Shown: one piece after another, positions 52,119 through 59,958 of the stretch
How the letters are laid out: every line of letters begins with the position of its first letter
Position numbering within the stretch: position 1 is the first letter of the stretch
From: an uncultured Corynebacterium sp.
GTDB taxonomy: Bacteria > Actinomycetota > Actinomycetes > Mycobacteriales > Mycobacteriaceae
Assembly: GCF_946222835.1 (NCBI RefSeq)
Contig: NZ_CAMIHD010000003.1
Span: 103,103-167,102 of the forward strand
DNA length: 64,000 nucleotides
Reading direction: 5' to 3'
Made by a program: the position numbers and the translations under genes
Notes under the pieces: generated by a model
Database searches by the model: none
What the model was told of the DNA's origin: nothing
The model's input: the letters and a program-made list of their open reading frames with translations, nothing else

Positions 52119-53309
52119 CTACTTAGCCAGATATCGCGCCACGCGGGCGCCGGCCTCCATCAGCATCCAGCCGGATAGCTGTACGGACAGATCTCGCTCA
52201 TCCACACGAATGATGCCGACCTTTTCGCTCATGGTTCGTCGGCCGAAGCCATAATTATGCGGCAGGCGGGCATCGGACAACCAGTCGGAGCCGAAAATCG
52301 GCAGGCCATCGACTTCAAGGCGGTGCTCCCACACCGACTCGGCCGAGGCCATCACCATGCGCGCGGCTAGTTTCTTAGTCGCACGGTTGGCGGGGGAATC
52401 GCCGGGCAGGCGCACAGCGACGTCGGCAAGATAGCGCATCAAAATGCCCTTAAACAGGCCACCGTCACCATCGCCGGTCTCCCAGTCCACCACGCCCGAG
52501 GGCGTAGCCATGCCCGCAGCCACGGTCTGCACCAAGCCCCGGATGCGGATGAGGTAATCCATCATCTCGGAAGCCATCTCGGCCTCGTGCACGCTGTCGA
52601 TCTGCTCCAAGTCGCCCACGCCGGCCTTTTCCCGCAGCGCCAGCACGATTTCCAGGCACGCGCCCAGCACGACGCCTTGGCAGTAGGGGTGGATGTTTTT
52701 TACCACCTCAGGGCCGTCCATGCGCATGCGGATGCCGTCCATGATGTAGCCGTCGTCGTCAAGCAGGTGGTCATAAATCCAGTCGACGATGTGTCGCGCT
52801 TCTTCTATGCGTCCCATGCGCGCGAGCATGATGGCACCCGGGCCGTTGGAGGGCACGTTCATGAAATTCTCGCCCAGACGCCATGGCAGCACGCCCAGCG
52901 ATTCATCGAGACCTTCGTGGATATTGCGTTGCAGGGCCGCCAGCCGCTTAGGCGTCTTCGCCTTCTTCAGGTCTTCGACGCGGCCGAAGGCCAGCGCGAG
53001 CCAGGCTTTGTCGTCGTAATACTTATTCTTGGTTAGCTGCGCGAGGTTGCGGATGCGAATGCCACGCAAGGTGTCGTAGATGCGGTGGCGGCGCACCTTG
53101 GTGTTATTGCGCAGCGCTGCATCAACGAGGCAATCCAGATAGTGGGCCTGCCACCAATAGTGCCAGTGGACAAAGAGCTTTTCCTTCGTGGTGGGCGGCC
53201 AGCTAACCACTGCAAGATTGGTGCGCGGCAGGCCCCAAACGGAATGCGCGTGGCGCTCATTGATAGCGGCTTCTGCGAGTTCGGCGCGGTGGGCCCATTT
53301 TTCTTCCAC
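52119..53309 (-). CDS. GH76-family glycoside hydrolase-like protein
   Basis: 396 residues, an alpha-helical barrel of the GH76 (alpha-1,6-mannanase) family. The paired aspartates of the active site are in KNKYYDDKAWLALAF (99-100). Other fits are HWHYWWQAHYLDCLVDAAL, YDHLLDDDGYIMDG and HPYCQGVVLGACLEI. There is no signal peptide or membrane helix, so the protein seems to stay in the cytoplasm, unlike most GH76 mannanases. M. tuberculosis Rv0365c is the same type. The start is a GTG with GAGGAACC upstream. Confidence 0.85.
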   Translation of the reverse strand: MEEKWAHRAELAEAAINERHAHSVWGLPRTNLAVVSWPPTTKEKLFVHWHYWWQAHYLDCLVDAALRNNTKVRRHRIYDTLRGIRIRNLAQLTKNKYYDDKAWLALAFGRVEDLKKAKTPKRLAALQRNIHEGLDESLGVLPWRLGENFMNVPSNGPGAIMLARMGRIEEARHIVDWIYDHLLDDDGYIMDGIRMRMDGPEVVKNIHPYCQGVVLGACLEIVLALREKAGVGDLEQIDSVHEAEMASEMMDYLIRIRGLVQTVAAGMATPSGVVDWETGDGDGGLFKGILMRYLADVAVRLPGDSPANRATKKLAARMVMASAESVWEHRLEVDGLPIFGSDWLSDARLPHNYGFGRRTMSEKVGIIRVDERDLSVQLSGWMLMEAGARVARYLAK

Positions 53310-53363
53310 GGTTCCTCAATCACTCCAGTCGCACGGGTAGATATAGCTAGTGTAGCGATCTTC

Positions 53364-54107
53364 CTACCAGGAATTGGCCAGATCGGCGTGCTGGCGGATC
53401 CAAGCGTGCATGGCGATGCCGGCCGCAACGCCCGCATTTATGGAGCGGGTGGAGCCGAATTGGGCGATGGAGCAGGTCATCAACGCGGCATCCTGGGCCG
53501 CTTGCGTTACGCCGGGGCCCTCCTGGCCGAAAAGCAGCAGACTGCGCTCCGGCAGCTCGGCCGTTTCCAGGGGCACGCAACCGGGGGTGTTGTCGATGGC
53601 AACGACGGTGAGTCCTTCCTCGGCCGCCCACGCAATGAGCTTCTCGACGCTCTCGTGATGCATCAAGTGCTGGTACCTATCCGTGACCATTGCCCCGCGC
53701 CGATTCCACCGCCGGCGGCCGACGATATGCACGGTATCGACGGCAAAAGCGTTGGCGGTGCGCACGACAGTGCCGATATTGGCATCGTTTTCGAAGTTTT
53801 CGATGGCGATGTGCAGGCTATGCCGCCGCTTATCGATGTCCTCTTTGATCGCTTCCCTACTCCAGTAACGGTAGGCATCGACAACGTTGCGACGGTCGCC
53901 TTCGGCAAGCAGCTCCGGGTCATATTTCGCGGCCTCTGGCCCTTGCGGCAGCGGACCTTCCCACGGGCCTACGCCATGGCGGCCCTCATTCCACTCGGTC
54001 GGGCCCTTGGCCTCGACCGACTTTCCCTCGATCGACCTGGCCTCGACCGGCTTTGTCTCCTCCGGGTTGCCGTGGCCGGCCGCGCTCTCTGCGTTAGGCA
54101 AGGTCAA
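53364..54107 (-). CDS. TrmH/SpoU-family RNA 2'-O-methyltransferase
   Basis: 247 residues. SPOUT motifs: IENFENDANIGTVVRTANAF (motif 1), LLLFGQEGPGVTQ (motif 2) and SIAQFGSTRSINAGVAAGIAMHAW (motif 3). These knotted enzymes methylate ribose in tRNA or rRNA with S-adenosylmethionine. The first ~55 residues are a repetitive charged stretch (VEARSIEGKSVEAKG). The first possible start is a TTG at 54107 that overlaps the end of pyrE by 14 nt; the true start within this N-terminal part is uncertain. Confidence 0.88.
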   Translation of the reverse strand: MTLPNAESAAGHGNPEETKPVEARSIEGKSVEAKGPTEWNEGRHGVGPWEGPLPQGPEAAKYDPELLAEGDRRNVVDAYRYWSREAIKEDIDKRRHSLHIAIENFENDANIGTVVRTANAFAVDTVHIVGRRRWNRRGAMVTDRYQHLMHHESVEKLIAWAAEEGLTVVAIDNTPGCVPLETAELPERSLLLFGQEGPGVTQAAQDAALMTCSIAQFGSTRSINAGVAAGIAMHAWIRQHADLANSW

Positions 54108-54684
54108 GGTCGCCTAGGCCCAGAAGGGAACGGTACTCGAGGCCTTCGGCAGCGATGACGTCGCCGGCACCGGTCTCGCGGTCGACGACGGTCGCCACAC
54201 CAACAACCTCGGCGCCGGCCTCACGTAGCGCAGCCACGGCGGTCAGCGGGGAGTTACCAGTAGTGGTGGTGTCTTCTACGACGAGGACCTTCTTGCCTTC
54301 CACGTCCGCACCCTCGATGCGGCGTTGCATACCGTGTTTCTTGGCTTCCTTGCGCACGACGAAGGCGTCAATATCGCGGCCGTCGGCATGCATGATGGAG
54401 GTAGCAACCGGGTCGGCGCCGAGAGTCAGGCCACCGACGGCCGCGAAATCCCAGTCTGCGGTCAGCTCGCGCAGCAGGGCACCGATGAGCCGGGAGGCCT
54501 CGTGGTGCAGGGTAGCGCGGCGGAGATCCACGTAGTAATCAGCTTCCTTGCCCGAAGACAAGGTCACCTTGCCGTGGACGACGGCCAGTTCCTTGACCAG
54601 TTCAGCCAGGCGAGCCTTCTTCTCGGCATCCAGGTTCTGCGCGTTCGCTTTATGCGCGTTGGTGTTCTGAGAATCCACAGTCAT
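54094..54684 (-). CDS. pyrE: Orotate phosphoribosyltransferase
   Basis: About 196 residues. Orotate/PRPP motifs: VTLSSGKEADYYVDLRR, VGGLTLGADPVA, FVVRKEAKKHG and the PRPP loop KVLVVEDTTTTGNSPL. It makes OMP in pyrimidine synthesis. Start: the ATG at 54684 lies only 3 nt after AAGGAG; the GTG two codons later (54678) has ideal spacing and may be the real start. A long Pro-rich reading upstream is antisense to the repeats of the next gene and is not part of pyrE. Confidence 0.94.
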   Translation of the reverse strand: MTVDSQNTNAHKANAQNLDAEKKARLAELVKELAVVHGKVTLSSGKEADYYVDLRRATLHHEASRLIGALLRELTADWDFAAVGGLTLGADPVATSIMHADGRDIDAFVVRKEAKKHGMQRRIEGADVEGKKVLVVEDTTTTGNSPLTAVAALREAGAEVVGVATVVDRETGAGDVIAAEGLEYRSLLGLGDLDLA

Positions 54685-54739
54685 CTGCTCCTTGTCGTGG
54701 TTCGTGCTTGGCGGCAGGCCGCCAGTATCGGACTCTAGG

Positions 54740-56248
54740 CTACTCTCCCCGGTCTGAATCCGATTCCTCGGCCGCGGGCTCGCTGGAAGCAGCTGCATCT
54801 GCGGAGTGGGAACCGGCCGAGCTGGCGGAGTCGCCGGTGGCGGAACCGCCAGTGGTGGAGTCGCCGGTGGCGGAACCGCCAGTGGTGGAGTCGCCGGTGG
54901 GACTGTCGAAGATTGAAGCGGCGCGGAACTGCTGGCGCGGCAGGCGGGCGGTATGGGAATCGGGGGTGGGGCGCTCGCGGCCGTCGGCAATAGCGTCCAC
55001 TTCGTCGCCGCCTAGGGCGCTGTGTTCGACTGGACCGCGGGTTTCGGAGTAGGCCCGAGACGGCATATGCAACGGCTCCTCCGGCCGTTGGATAACAGGC
55101 CGCTCGAACTCAGGCGCGCCCGCGGCCGGCGCGCCGCCGACGGCTTCGACAACAGGCTGGGCGGGAATTTCGCGGGCTGGGTCTAATTCCTCGAGGCGCA
55201 CCACGTGGGTAGCCGAGGAACGCGGTGGGAGGACGCGGGCGGCGTCCGCCAGCAATGCAAGTGGCGGCAGCATAGCTTCCCATTCCGCGGACCGCGCCTG
55301 CTTCGTCGTCTGTGCCAGCACCCACTCCGTTTCCATCCACAGTGCGGTAACCGCCTCGGGCATTTGCTGTAGAGCAACGTGGACGCGCTCATCCACCATG
55401 CGCTCGGTAACGGCGCTATCCGAGGAATACACGTCGAACCCCTCGATGGTCATAGCCAGAAGCAAATCTTCGGAGGCCTTCGCGTCGTCGCGGCTGAAGC
55501 GGCGAAAATCTACCACCATGTCTGAAGCCGCACCGGTGCGCATTGCCATGACGTTGATTCCATCGATATCCATCAACAGCATCTCGTGGCCATACACGTT
55601 ACCCGCAACAATGTCTTTGGGCGCTGCGCCGGTGGAGGCCACTCCCCTGGTCCACTCGTCTACGAGGTAAGGGTCGGACTTCATAAACTCGAACCCTTTG
55701 GCTTCAGCCCAATTGCGGCGCTCGCGGCGAATAGTCCCCGGGAGAATAGGCCGGTGGCGGGCGTGCGGCTTGGAAAGCGGAGGGTGCTCGTTGGCGGTTT
55801 CCTGATTCGGCTCGTGGGTCAGCTTGCTGTCAGTGTCGCGGTCTGTCCCGCGGTCTGTGTCGCGGGTTGACTCGTGGTCAGGCTCGCGGATCGAGTCGTG
55901 CTCAGCGGCCGACTCGGGTTTGTTGGTTAGTTCAGGCTCTTGCTGGGGCGCGGGCTCTGCTGAGGCTTTGGAAGAGGGTGCGGGAGTTGAAGCAGTTGAC
56001 TCGGAAACGAGGCTGCCTGCTTCAGGCGCGGGGCTAACTGCCTCGGAAGCGGGGCTAGAGGCGTCGCCCGGAGCATCAGCAGGCGAGGTGTCGGCGAGCG
56101 CAGCGTGGGTGGGTGCGGAGTCTGCGGGCGTAGGGTCCGCGTCGGCGGAGGAGGCAGACGTGGAGGTGCGCTGTTTGCCGTCGTAAAGCAGCAGGGCACC
56201 GCCGACAATGCCGAGAAGAAGCGCGAAAGCAAGGATTAGAAAAGCCAT
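54740..56248 (-). CDS. Single-span membrane protein with disordered regions (Rv0383c position)
   Basis: 502 residues. One N-terminal membrane helix (AFLILAFALLLGIVGGALLLY), then a disordered Ser/Ala/Pro/Asp-rich stretch (~30-170), a folded middle part (RRERRNWAEAKGFEFMKSDPYLVDEWTRG ... VAGNVYGHEMLLMDIDGINVMAMR ... FDVYSSDSAVTERMVDERV, ~180-345) and another disordered tail with 10-residue repeats. I do not recognise the fold of the middle part. The gene lies between pyrE and clpB, like M. tuberculosis Rv0383c, which is also a membrane or secreted protein of unknown role. Confidence 0.72.
   Translation of the reverse strand: MAFLILAFALLLGIVGGALLLYDGKQRTSTSASSADADPTPADSAPTHAALADTSPADAPGDASSPASEAVSPAPEAGSLVSESTASTPAPSSKASAEPAPQQEPELTNKPESAAEHDSIREPDHESTRDTDRGTDRDTDSKLTHEPNQETANEHPPLSKPHARHRPILPGTIRRERRNWAEAKGFEFMKSDPYLVDEWTRGVASTGAAPKDIVAGNVYGHEMLLMDIDGINVMAMRTGAASDMVVDFRRFSRDDAKASEDLLLAMTIEGFDVYSSDSAVTERMVDERVHVALQQMPEAVTALWMETEWVLAQTTKQARSAEWEAMLPPLALLADAARVLPPRSSATHVVRLEELDPAREIPAQPVVEAVGGAPAAGAPEFERPVIQRPEEPLHMPSRAYSETRGPVEHSALGGDEVDAIADGRERPTPDSHTARLPRQQFRAASIFDSPTGDSTTGGSATGDSTTGGSATGDSASSAGSHSADAAASSEPAAEESDSDRGE
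54827..54900 (-). repeat. 30-bp tandem repeat within a coding region
   Basis: Two identical 30-bp units plus a partial third (units 54831-54860 and 54861-54890). They encode the 10-residue repeat GDSTTGGSAT near the C terminus of the membrane protein. Being in frame, changes in copy number would alter the tail length without breaking the gene. Confidence 0.92.
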
Positions 56249-56355
56249 CACCCCTCGATAGTAGTAGGAACGAGCAAACCCTCAGCGCTCGGCGCGCGGA
56301 CGCGGGAGGCTGAGGGAGAAGGCGAGGGAGGAGGGCTACGGCCGGGCTGGGGCGA

Positions 56356-57213
56356 TTAGCCGTTGACAGTAAAACGATCGCCACGCTCGACCGGGTTCTT
56401 GGGGTTGGCAGACCACTGGGACCAACCGCCGACGTAATGGCGCAAGCCGGTGAAGCCGGCGTCTTCCATGGCGGCGAGGGCAAGGGCCGAATGGTTGCCG
56501 GAGCCGGAGTAGATGATGGCGCCTTGCACGTTGTCGGGGGTTAGTCCGGCGTCGAAAAGCACTCCGCGAACTTCGCCCGCAGACTTCCAGGTGCGCAGTC
56601 CATCATTGTGGAAGAGGCGCTCCGGAACGTTAACGGCGCCAGGGATGTGGCCGGCCTTGAGGTCGAGGTTCTCGCGGCGGCCGGCGAAGCGGTTGCGGGT
56701 GCGGGTATCGATAAGCAGGCCATCGTGATTGCGCACGTCATCGATGGTGGCCACGGGCATTTGGCCCGGGTTGACCGTGGCGGTTGCACCGACAGCGAAG
56801 TTGCCGGGGCCGGTCAGCGTGGTATAGCCCAAGTGGCGCCAGTTGGCTAGGCCACCGTCGAGGATGCGGACGTTTTCCAAGCCGGCCCAGCGCAAGGTCC
56901 ACCACGCGCGGCCGGCGAAAAGGCCACGGCCTTCGTCATAGACCACGACTGGGCGGTCCTCACGGATTCCCCACTGGCGGAAGTGCTCCTGCAGCTTATC
57001 CGGATCGGGTAGCGGGTTGCGGCCTACCTGTGAACCGGGGAGGCCGGCGAAGGAATTGGCGGTATCGCTAAACAGTGCCGTCGGGATGTGCAGGGAGGTG
57101 AACTGGTTATAGCTCTGGCGCAGCTGGGGCTGCCAGTGGGTGGCTAGGAGGGTGACGCGCTCGCCGTGATAAATGGATTCGCGGAGTTCTTGCGGGGAGA
57201 CCAAAATGCTCAT
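56356..57213 (-). CDS. SseA-type two-domain rhodanese with Ser for catalytic Cys
   Basis: 285 residues, two rhodanese domains (about 5-130 and 150-280), as in thiosulfate or 3-mercaptopyruvate sulfurtransferases. Structural motifs are intact (VVVYDEGRGLFAGRAWW, RILDGGLANWRHLGY, LIDTRTRNRFAGRRENLDLKAGHIPGAVNVP). The C-terminal active-site loop reads IIYSGSGNHSAL: the residue normally Cys is Ser (TCC codon). It should therefore be unable to form a persulfide and may bind a ligand or have another role. Confidence 0.85.
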   Translation of the reverse strand: MSILVSPQELRESIYHGERVTLLATHWQPQLRQSYNQFTSLHIPTALFSDTANSFAGLPGSQVGRNPLPDPDKLQEHFRQWGIREDRPVVVYDEGRGLFAGRAWWTLRWAGLENVRILDGGLANWRHLGYTTLTGPGNFAVGATATVNPGQMPVATIDDVRNHDGLLIDTRTRNRFAGRRENLDLKAGHIPGAVNVPERLFHNDGLRTWKSAGEVRGVLFDAGLTPDNVQGAIIYSGSGNHSALALAAMEDAGFTGLRHYVGGWSQWSANPKNPVERGDRFTVNG

Positions 57214-57269
57214 GCCCCCGAGTTTAGGGGCATGAGCAGGATTTGGCGCGGCGGGCAGTATGCGGCCTT

Positions 57270-59825
57270 CTAGCGGGCGGCGATGTCTAGCTCGGCGCCG
57301 CCCTCGGCGACGTCCACATGAACGGTGTCGCCATCAACGATATCGCCGGCCAGCAGCTTCTTGGCAAGCTTGTCACCGATGGCCTGCTGGATCGTGCGGC
57401 GCAGCGGACGGGCGCCGTAGGCCGGGTCGTAGCCGCGCTCGGCTAACCAGGACTTAGCGGAATCCGAGACCTGCAAGGTCAGACGGCGGGCGTCGAGGCG
57501 CTCGGACAGGCCGCGCAGCTGGATGTCGACGATGCCGCGCAGGAGCTCCTCAGAAAGAGGCTCGAACATGACCACGTCATCGAGGCGGTTGATGAACTCG
57601 GGCTTGAAGGCCTTCTTTACCGCATCCATGGTTTCCTCGCGGGTGCCGCCGGCACCCAGGTTGGAGGTCAAGATGATGACGGTATTGCGGAAGTCGACGG
57701 TGCGTCCTTGGCCGTCGGTAAGCCGGCCCTCGTCCAAGACCTGCAAGAGGACATCGAAGACGTCGGGATGAGCCTTTTCTACCTCGTCGAAAAGCACGAG
57801 CGTGTAAGGGCGGCGGCGAACGGCCTCGGTCAGCTGGCCGCCAGCCTCGTGACCGACGTATCCCGGAGGAGCACCAACGAGGCGGGAAACGGAGTGCTTC
57901 TCGCCGTACTCGGACATATCGATGCGAACCATCGCGGATTCATCGTCGAAAAGGAAGTCCGCCAAGGCCTTCGCGAGCTCTGTCTTGCCCACGCCGGTAG
58001 GTCCGAGGAAGAGGAAGGAACCAGTCGGACGGTTCGGATCGGCCACGCCCGCGCGGGAACGGCGCACGGCATCCGATACCGCGGTAACGGCCTCCTTCTG
58101 GCCCACCACGCGATTGCCCAGCACGGATTCCATGTTGAGCAGCTTCTCGGTTTCACCCTGCAGCATCTTGCCGGCCGGGATGCCGGTCCAGGCGGAGACG
58201 ACCTCCGCGATGGTGTCGGGGCTTACCTCCTCATCAAGCATCGTATTGCGCTGCTCCGCGGCCTTGACCTCGGCGGCTACGAGATCCTTCTCCAGCGGAG
58301 GGATCTTGCCGTAGTTGATCTCAGAAGCGAGTGCGAGATCGCCATCGCGCTCCGCGATTTCGGCCTGGCGGCGCAGATCATCGAGTTCTTCCTTGATGTT
58401 TTGGACATCATCAATGGCCTTTTTCTCATTGGCCCAGCGGGCCTTGAGCTCGCCGAGCTTTTCGCGCTGGTCCGCGAGCTCACCCTGCAGGGTAGCCAGG
58501 CGATCCTGGGAGGCGGCGTCAGACTCCTTCTTGAGCGCCAGCTCCTCGATTTCCATGCGGCGGACGATGCGCTCGAGCTCATCGATTTCCTGCGGGGACG
58601 AGTCAATCTCCATACGCAGGCGGGAGCCTGCTTCATCGACTAGGTCGATGGCCTTATCCGGTAGGAAGCGGTTGGTGATATAGCGATTGGACAGCTCGGC
58701 GGCCGAAACCAGCGCGGAGTCCATAATGCGCACGCCGTGGTGAACCTCGTAACGTTCCTTCAAACCGCGCAGGATACCGATGGTGTCTTCCACGGAAGGC
58801 TCAGCGGCATAAACCTGCTGGAAGCGACGCTCGAGAGCGGCGTCCTTTTCGATGTACTTTCGGTACTCGTCCAAGGTAGTGGCACCAACGAGGCGCAGCT
58901 CGCCGCGGGCCAGCATGGGTTTGATCATGTTGCCGGCGTCCATGGAGCCGTCGCCAGTAGCACCCGCACCGACAATGGTGTGCAGCTCGTCGATGAAGGT
59001 GATGATCTCGCCCTCGGAGGACTTAATCTCATCGAGCACGGCCTTCAAACGCTCCTCAAACTCGCCGCGGTACTTCGCGCCAGCGACCATGGAGCCCAGA
59101 TCGAGACTGATAAGGGTCTTGCCCTTGAGAGACTCGGGGACGTCGCCAGCCACGATGCGGCGGGCGAGGCCCTCCACAATGGCAGTCTTGCCCACGCCGG
59201 GCTCGCCGATGAGCACGGGGTTATTCTTCGTGCGGCGGCTCAGCACCTGGACTACGCGGCGAATTTCCTGATCGCGGCCGATGACCGGGTCAATCTTGCC
59301 TTCACGGGCGCGCGCGGTGAGGTCCGTGGCATACTTTTCCAGGGCCTGGAATTGGTCTTCAGGATTCTCGGAGGTTACCTTGGCAGCGCCGCGCACGGAA
59401 GGGAAAGCGCCCTTGATGGCGTCATAACTAGCACCGCGGCCGGTAAGCAGCTCGGCGGCGTCGGTCTTGGAGCCGGCGATTGCGGCTAGCAGGACCTCGG
59501 TGGAAACGAATTCATCGCCCAGCTCGCCGGCCAGCTCCTGCGACTTCGTCAGGACGTTAAGGCCGTCGCGGTTAAATTGCGGGTTCGCCATATTGGCGCC
59601 CTCAGCCTTGGGATAGGAATCAACCAGCTCGCGGGCTTCCGTGAGCACCGTATCCGGGTCTACGCCAGTGGCCTTAAGCACCGGAGCGGCAATTCCGCCG
59701 TCCTGGCTAAGGATGGCCGCCAGCAAGTGAGCTGGGCGGATATCCGGGTTTCCATTAGAAGAGGCGGTTTGCAGGGCGTCCTGCAAGGCCTCTTGTGTTT
59801 TAGTGGTGGGGTTAAATGAGTTCAT
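57270..59825 (-). CDS. clpB: ClpB disaggregase
   Basis: 851 residues, full length. N domain (1-145), first AAA+ domain with GEPGVGKTAIVEGLA and Walker B FIDELHTIVGAG, coiled-coil middle domain (~400-520), second AAA+ domain with GPTGVGKTELAKAL and LVLFDEVEKAHPDV. A hexamer that with DnaK rescues aggregated proteins. AAGGAG precedes the ATG. A HAIR element and a SigH-like promoter upstream show heat-shock control by HspR and SigH. Confidence 0.97.
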   Translation of the reverse strand: MNSFNPTTKTQEALQDALQTASSNGNPDIRPAHLLAAILSQDGGIAAPVLKATGVDPDTVLTEARELVDSYPKAEGANMANPQFNRDGLNVLTKSQELAGELGDEFVSTEVLLAAIAGSKTDAAELLTGRGASYDAIKGAFPSVRGAAKVTSENPEDQFQALEKYATDLTARAREGKIDPVIGRDQEIRRVVQVLSRRTKNNPVLIGEPGVGKTAIVEGLARRIVAGDVPESLKGKTLISLDLGSMVAGAKYRGEFEERLKAVLDEIKSSEGEIITFIDELHTIVGAGATGDGSMDAGNMIKPMLARGELRLVGATTLDEYRKYIEKDAALERRFQQVYAAEPSVEDTIGILRGLKERYEVHHGVRIMDSALVSAAELSNRYITNRFLPDKAIDLVDEAGSRLRMEIDSSPQEIDELERIVRRMEIEELALKKESDAASQDRLATLQGELADQREKLGELKARWANEKKAIDDVQNIKEELDDLRRQAEIAERDGDLALASEINYGKIPPLEKDLVAAEVKAAEQRNTMLDEEVSPDTIAEVVSAWTGIPAGKMLQGETEKLLNMESVLGNRVVGQKEAVTAVSDAVRRSRAGVADPNRPTGSFLFLGPTGVGKTELAKALADFLFDDESAMVRIDMSEYGEKHSVSRLVGAPPGYVGHEAGGQLTEAVRRRPYTLVLFDEVEKAHPDVFDVLLQVLDEGRLTDGQGRTVDFRNTVIILTSNLGAGGTREETMDAVKKAFKPEFINRLDDVVMFEPLSEELLRGIVDIQLRGLSERLDARRLTLQVSDSAKSWLAERGYDPAYGARPLRRTIQQAIGDKLAKKLLAGDIVDGDTVHVDVAEGGAELDIAAR

Positions 59826-59880
59826 GTGTGCGTTGCTCCTTCTAAGATTTATTCACCCACTGTAGGGCTTCACTTAGCAC

Positions 59881-59913
59881 AACGCACCCAGAGTTGAGTC
59901 TATTCCACTCAAC
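59881..59913 (-). promoter_or_regulatory. HAIR element (HspR site) over a SigH-type promoter of clpB
   Basis: GTTGAGT-N7-ACTCAAC (59893-59913) is a perfect inverted repeat close to the HAIR consensus CTTGAGT-N7-ACTCAAG. Its 7-bp spacer contains GGAATA on the minus strand (59906-59901), and GTT follows at 59883-59881, 17 nt later. This fits a SigH promoter (GGAA ... GTT), so HspR would sit directly on the -35. A further half-site ACTCAA is at 59939-59944. Confidence 0.82.
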
Positions 59914-59958
59914 CTAGATACTTTTTAGGGCGTAGGTCACTCAACTTTGCACAAGGGT

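Noticed and set aside
53085..54158. 357-codon plus-strand frame
   Set aside because: Antisense to the GH76, methyltransferase and pyrE genes, crossing their borders.
54685..54990. Pro-rich N-terminal extension of pyrE
   Set aside because: It is another frame of the repeats in the adjacent membrane protein gene and is not found in PyrE; pyrE has a ribosome site at 54690.
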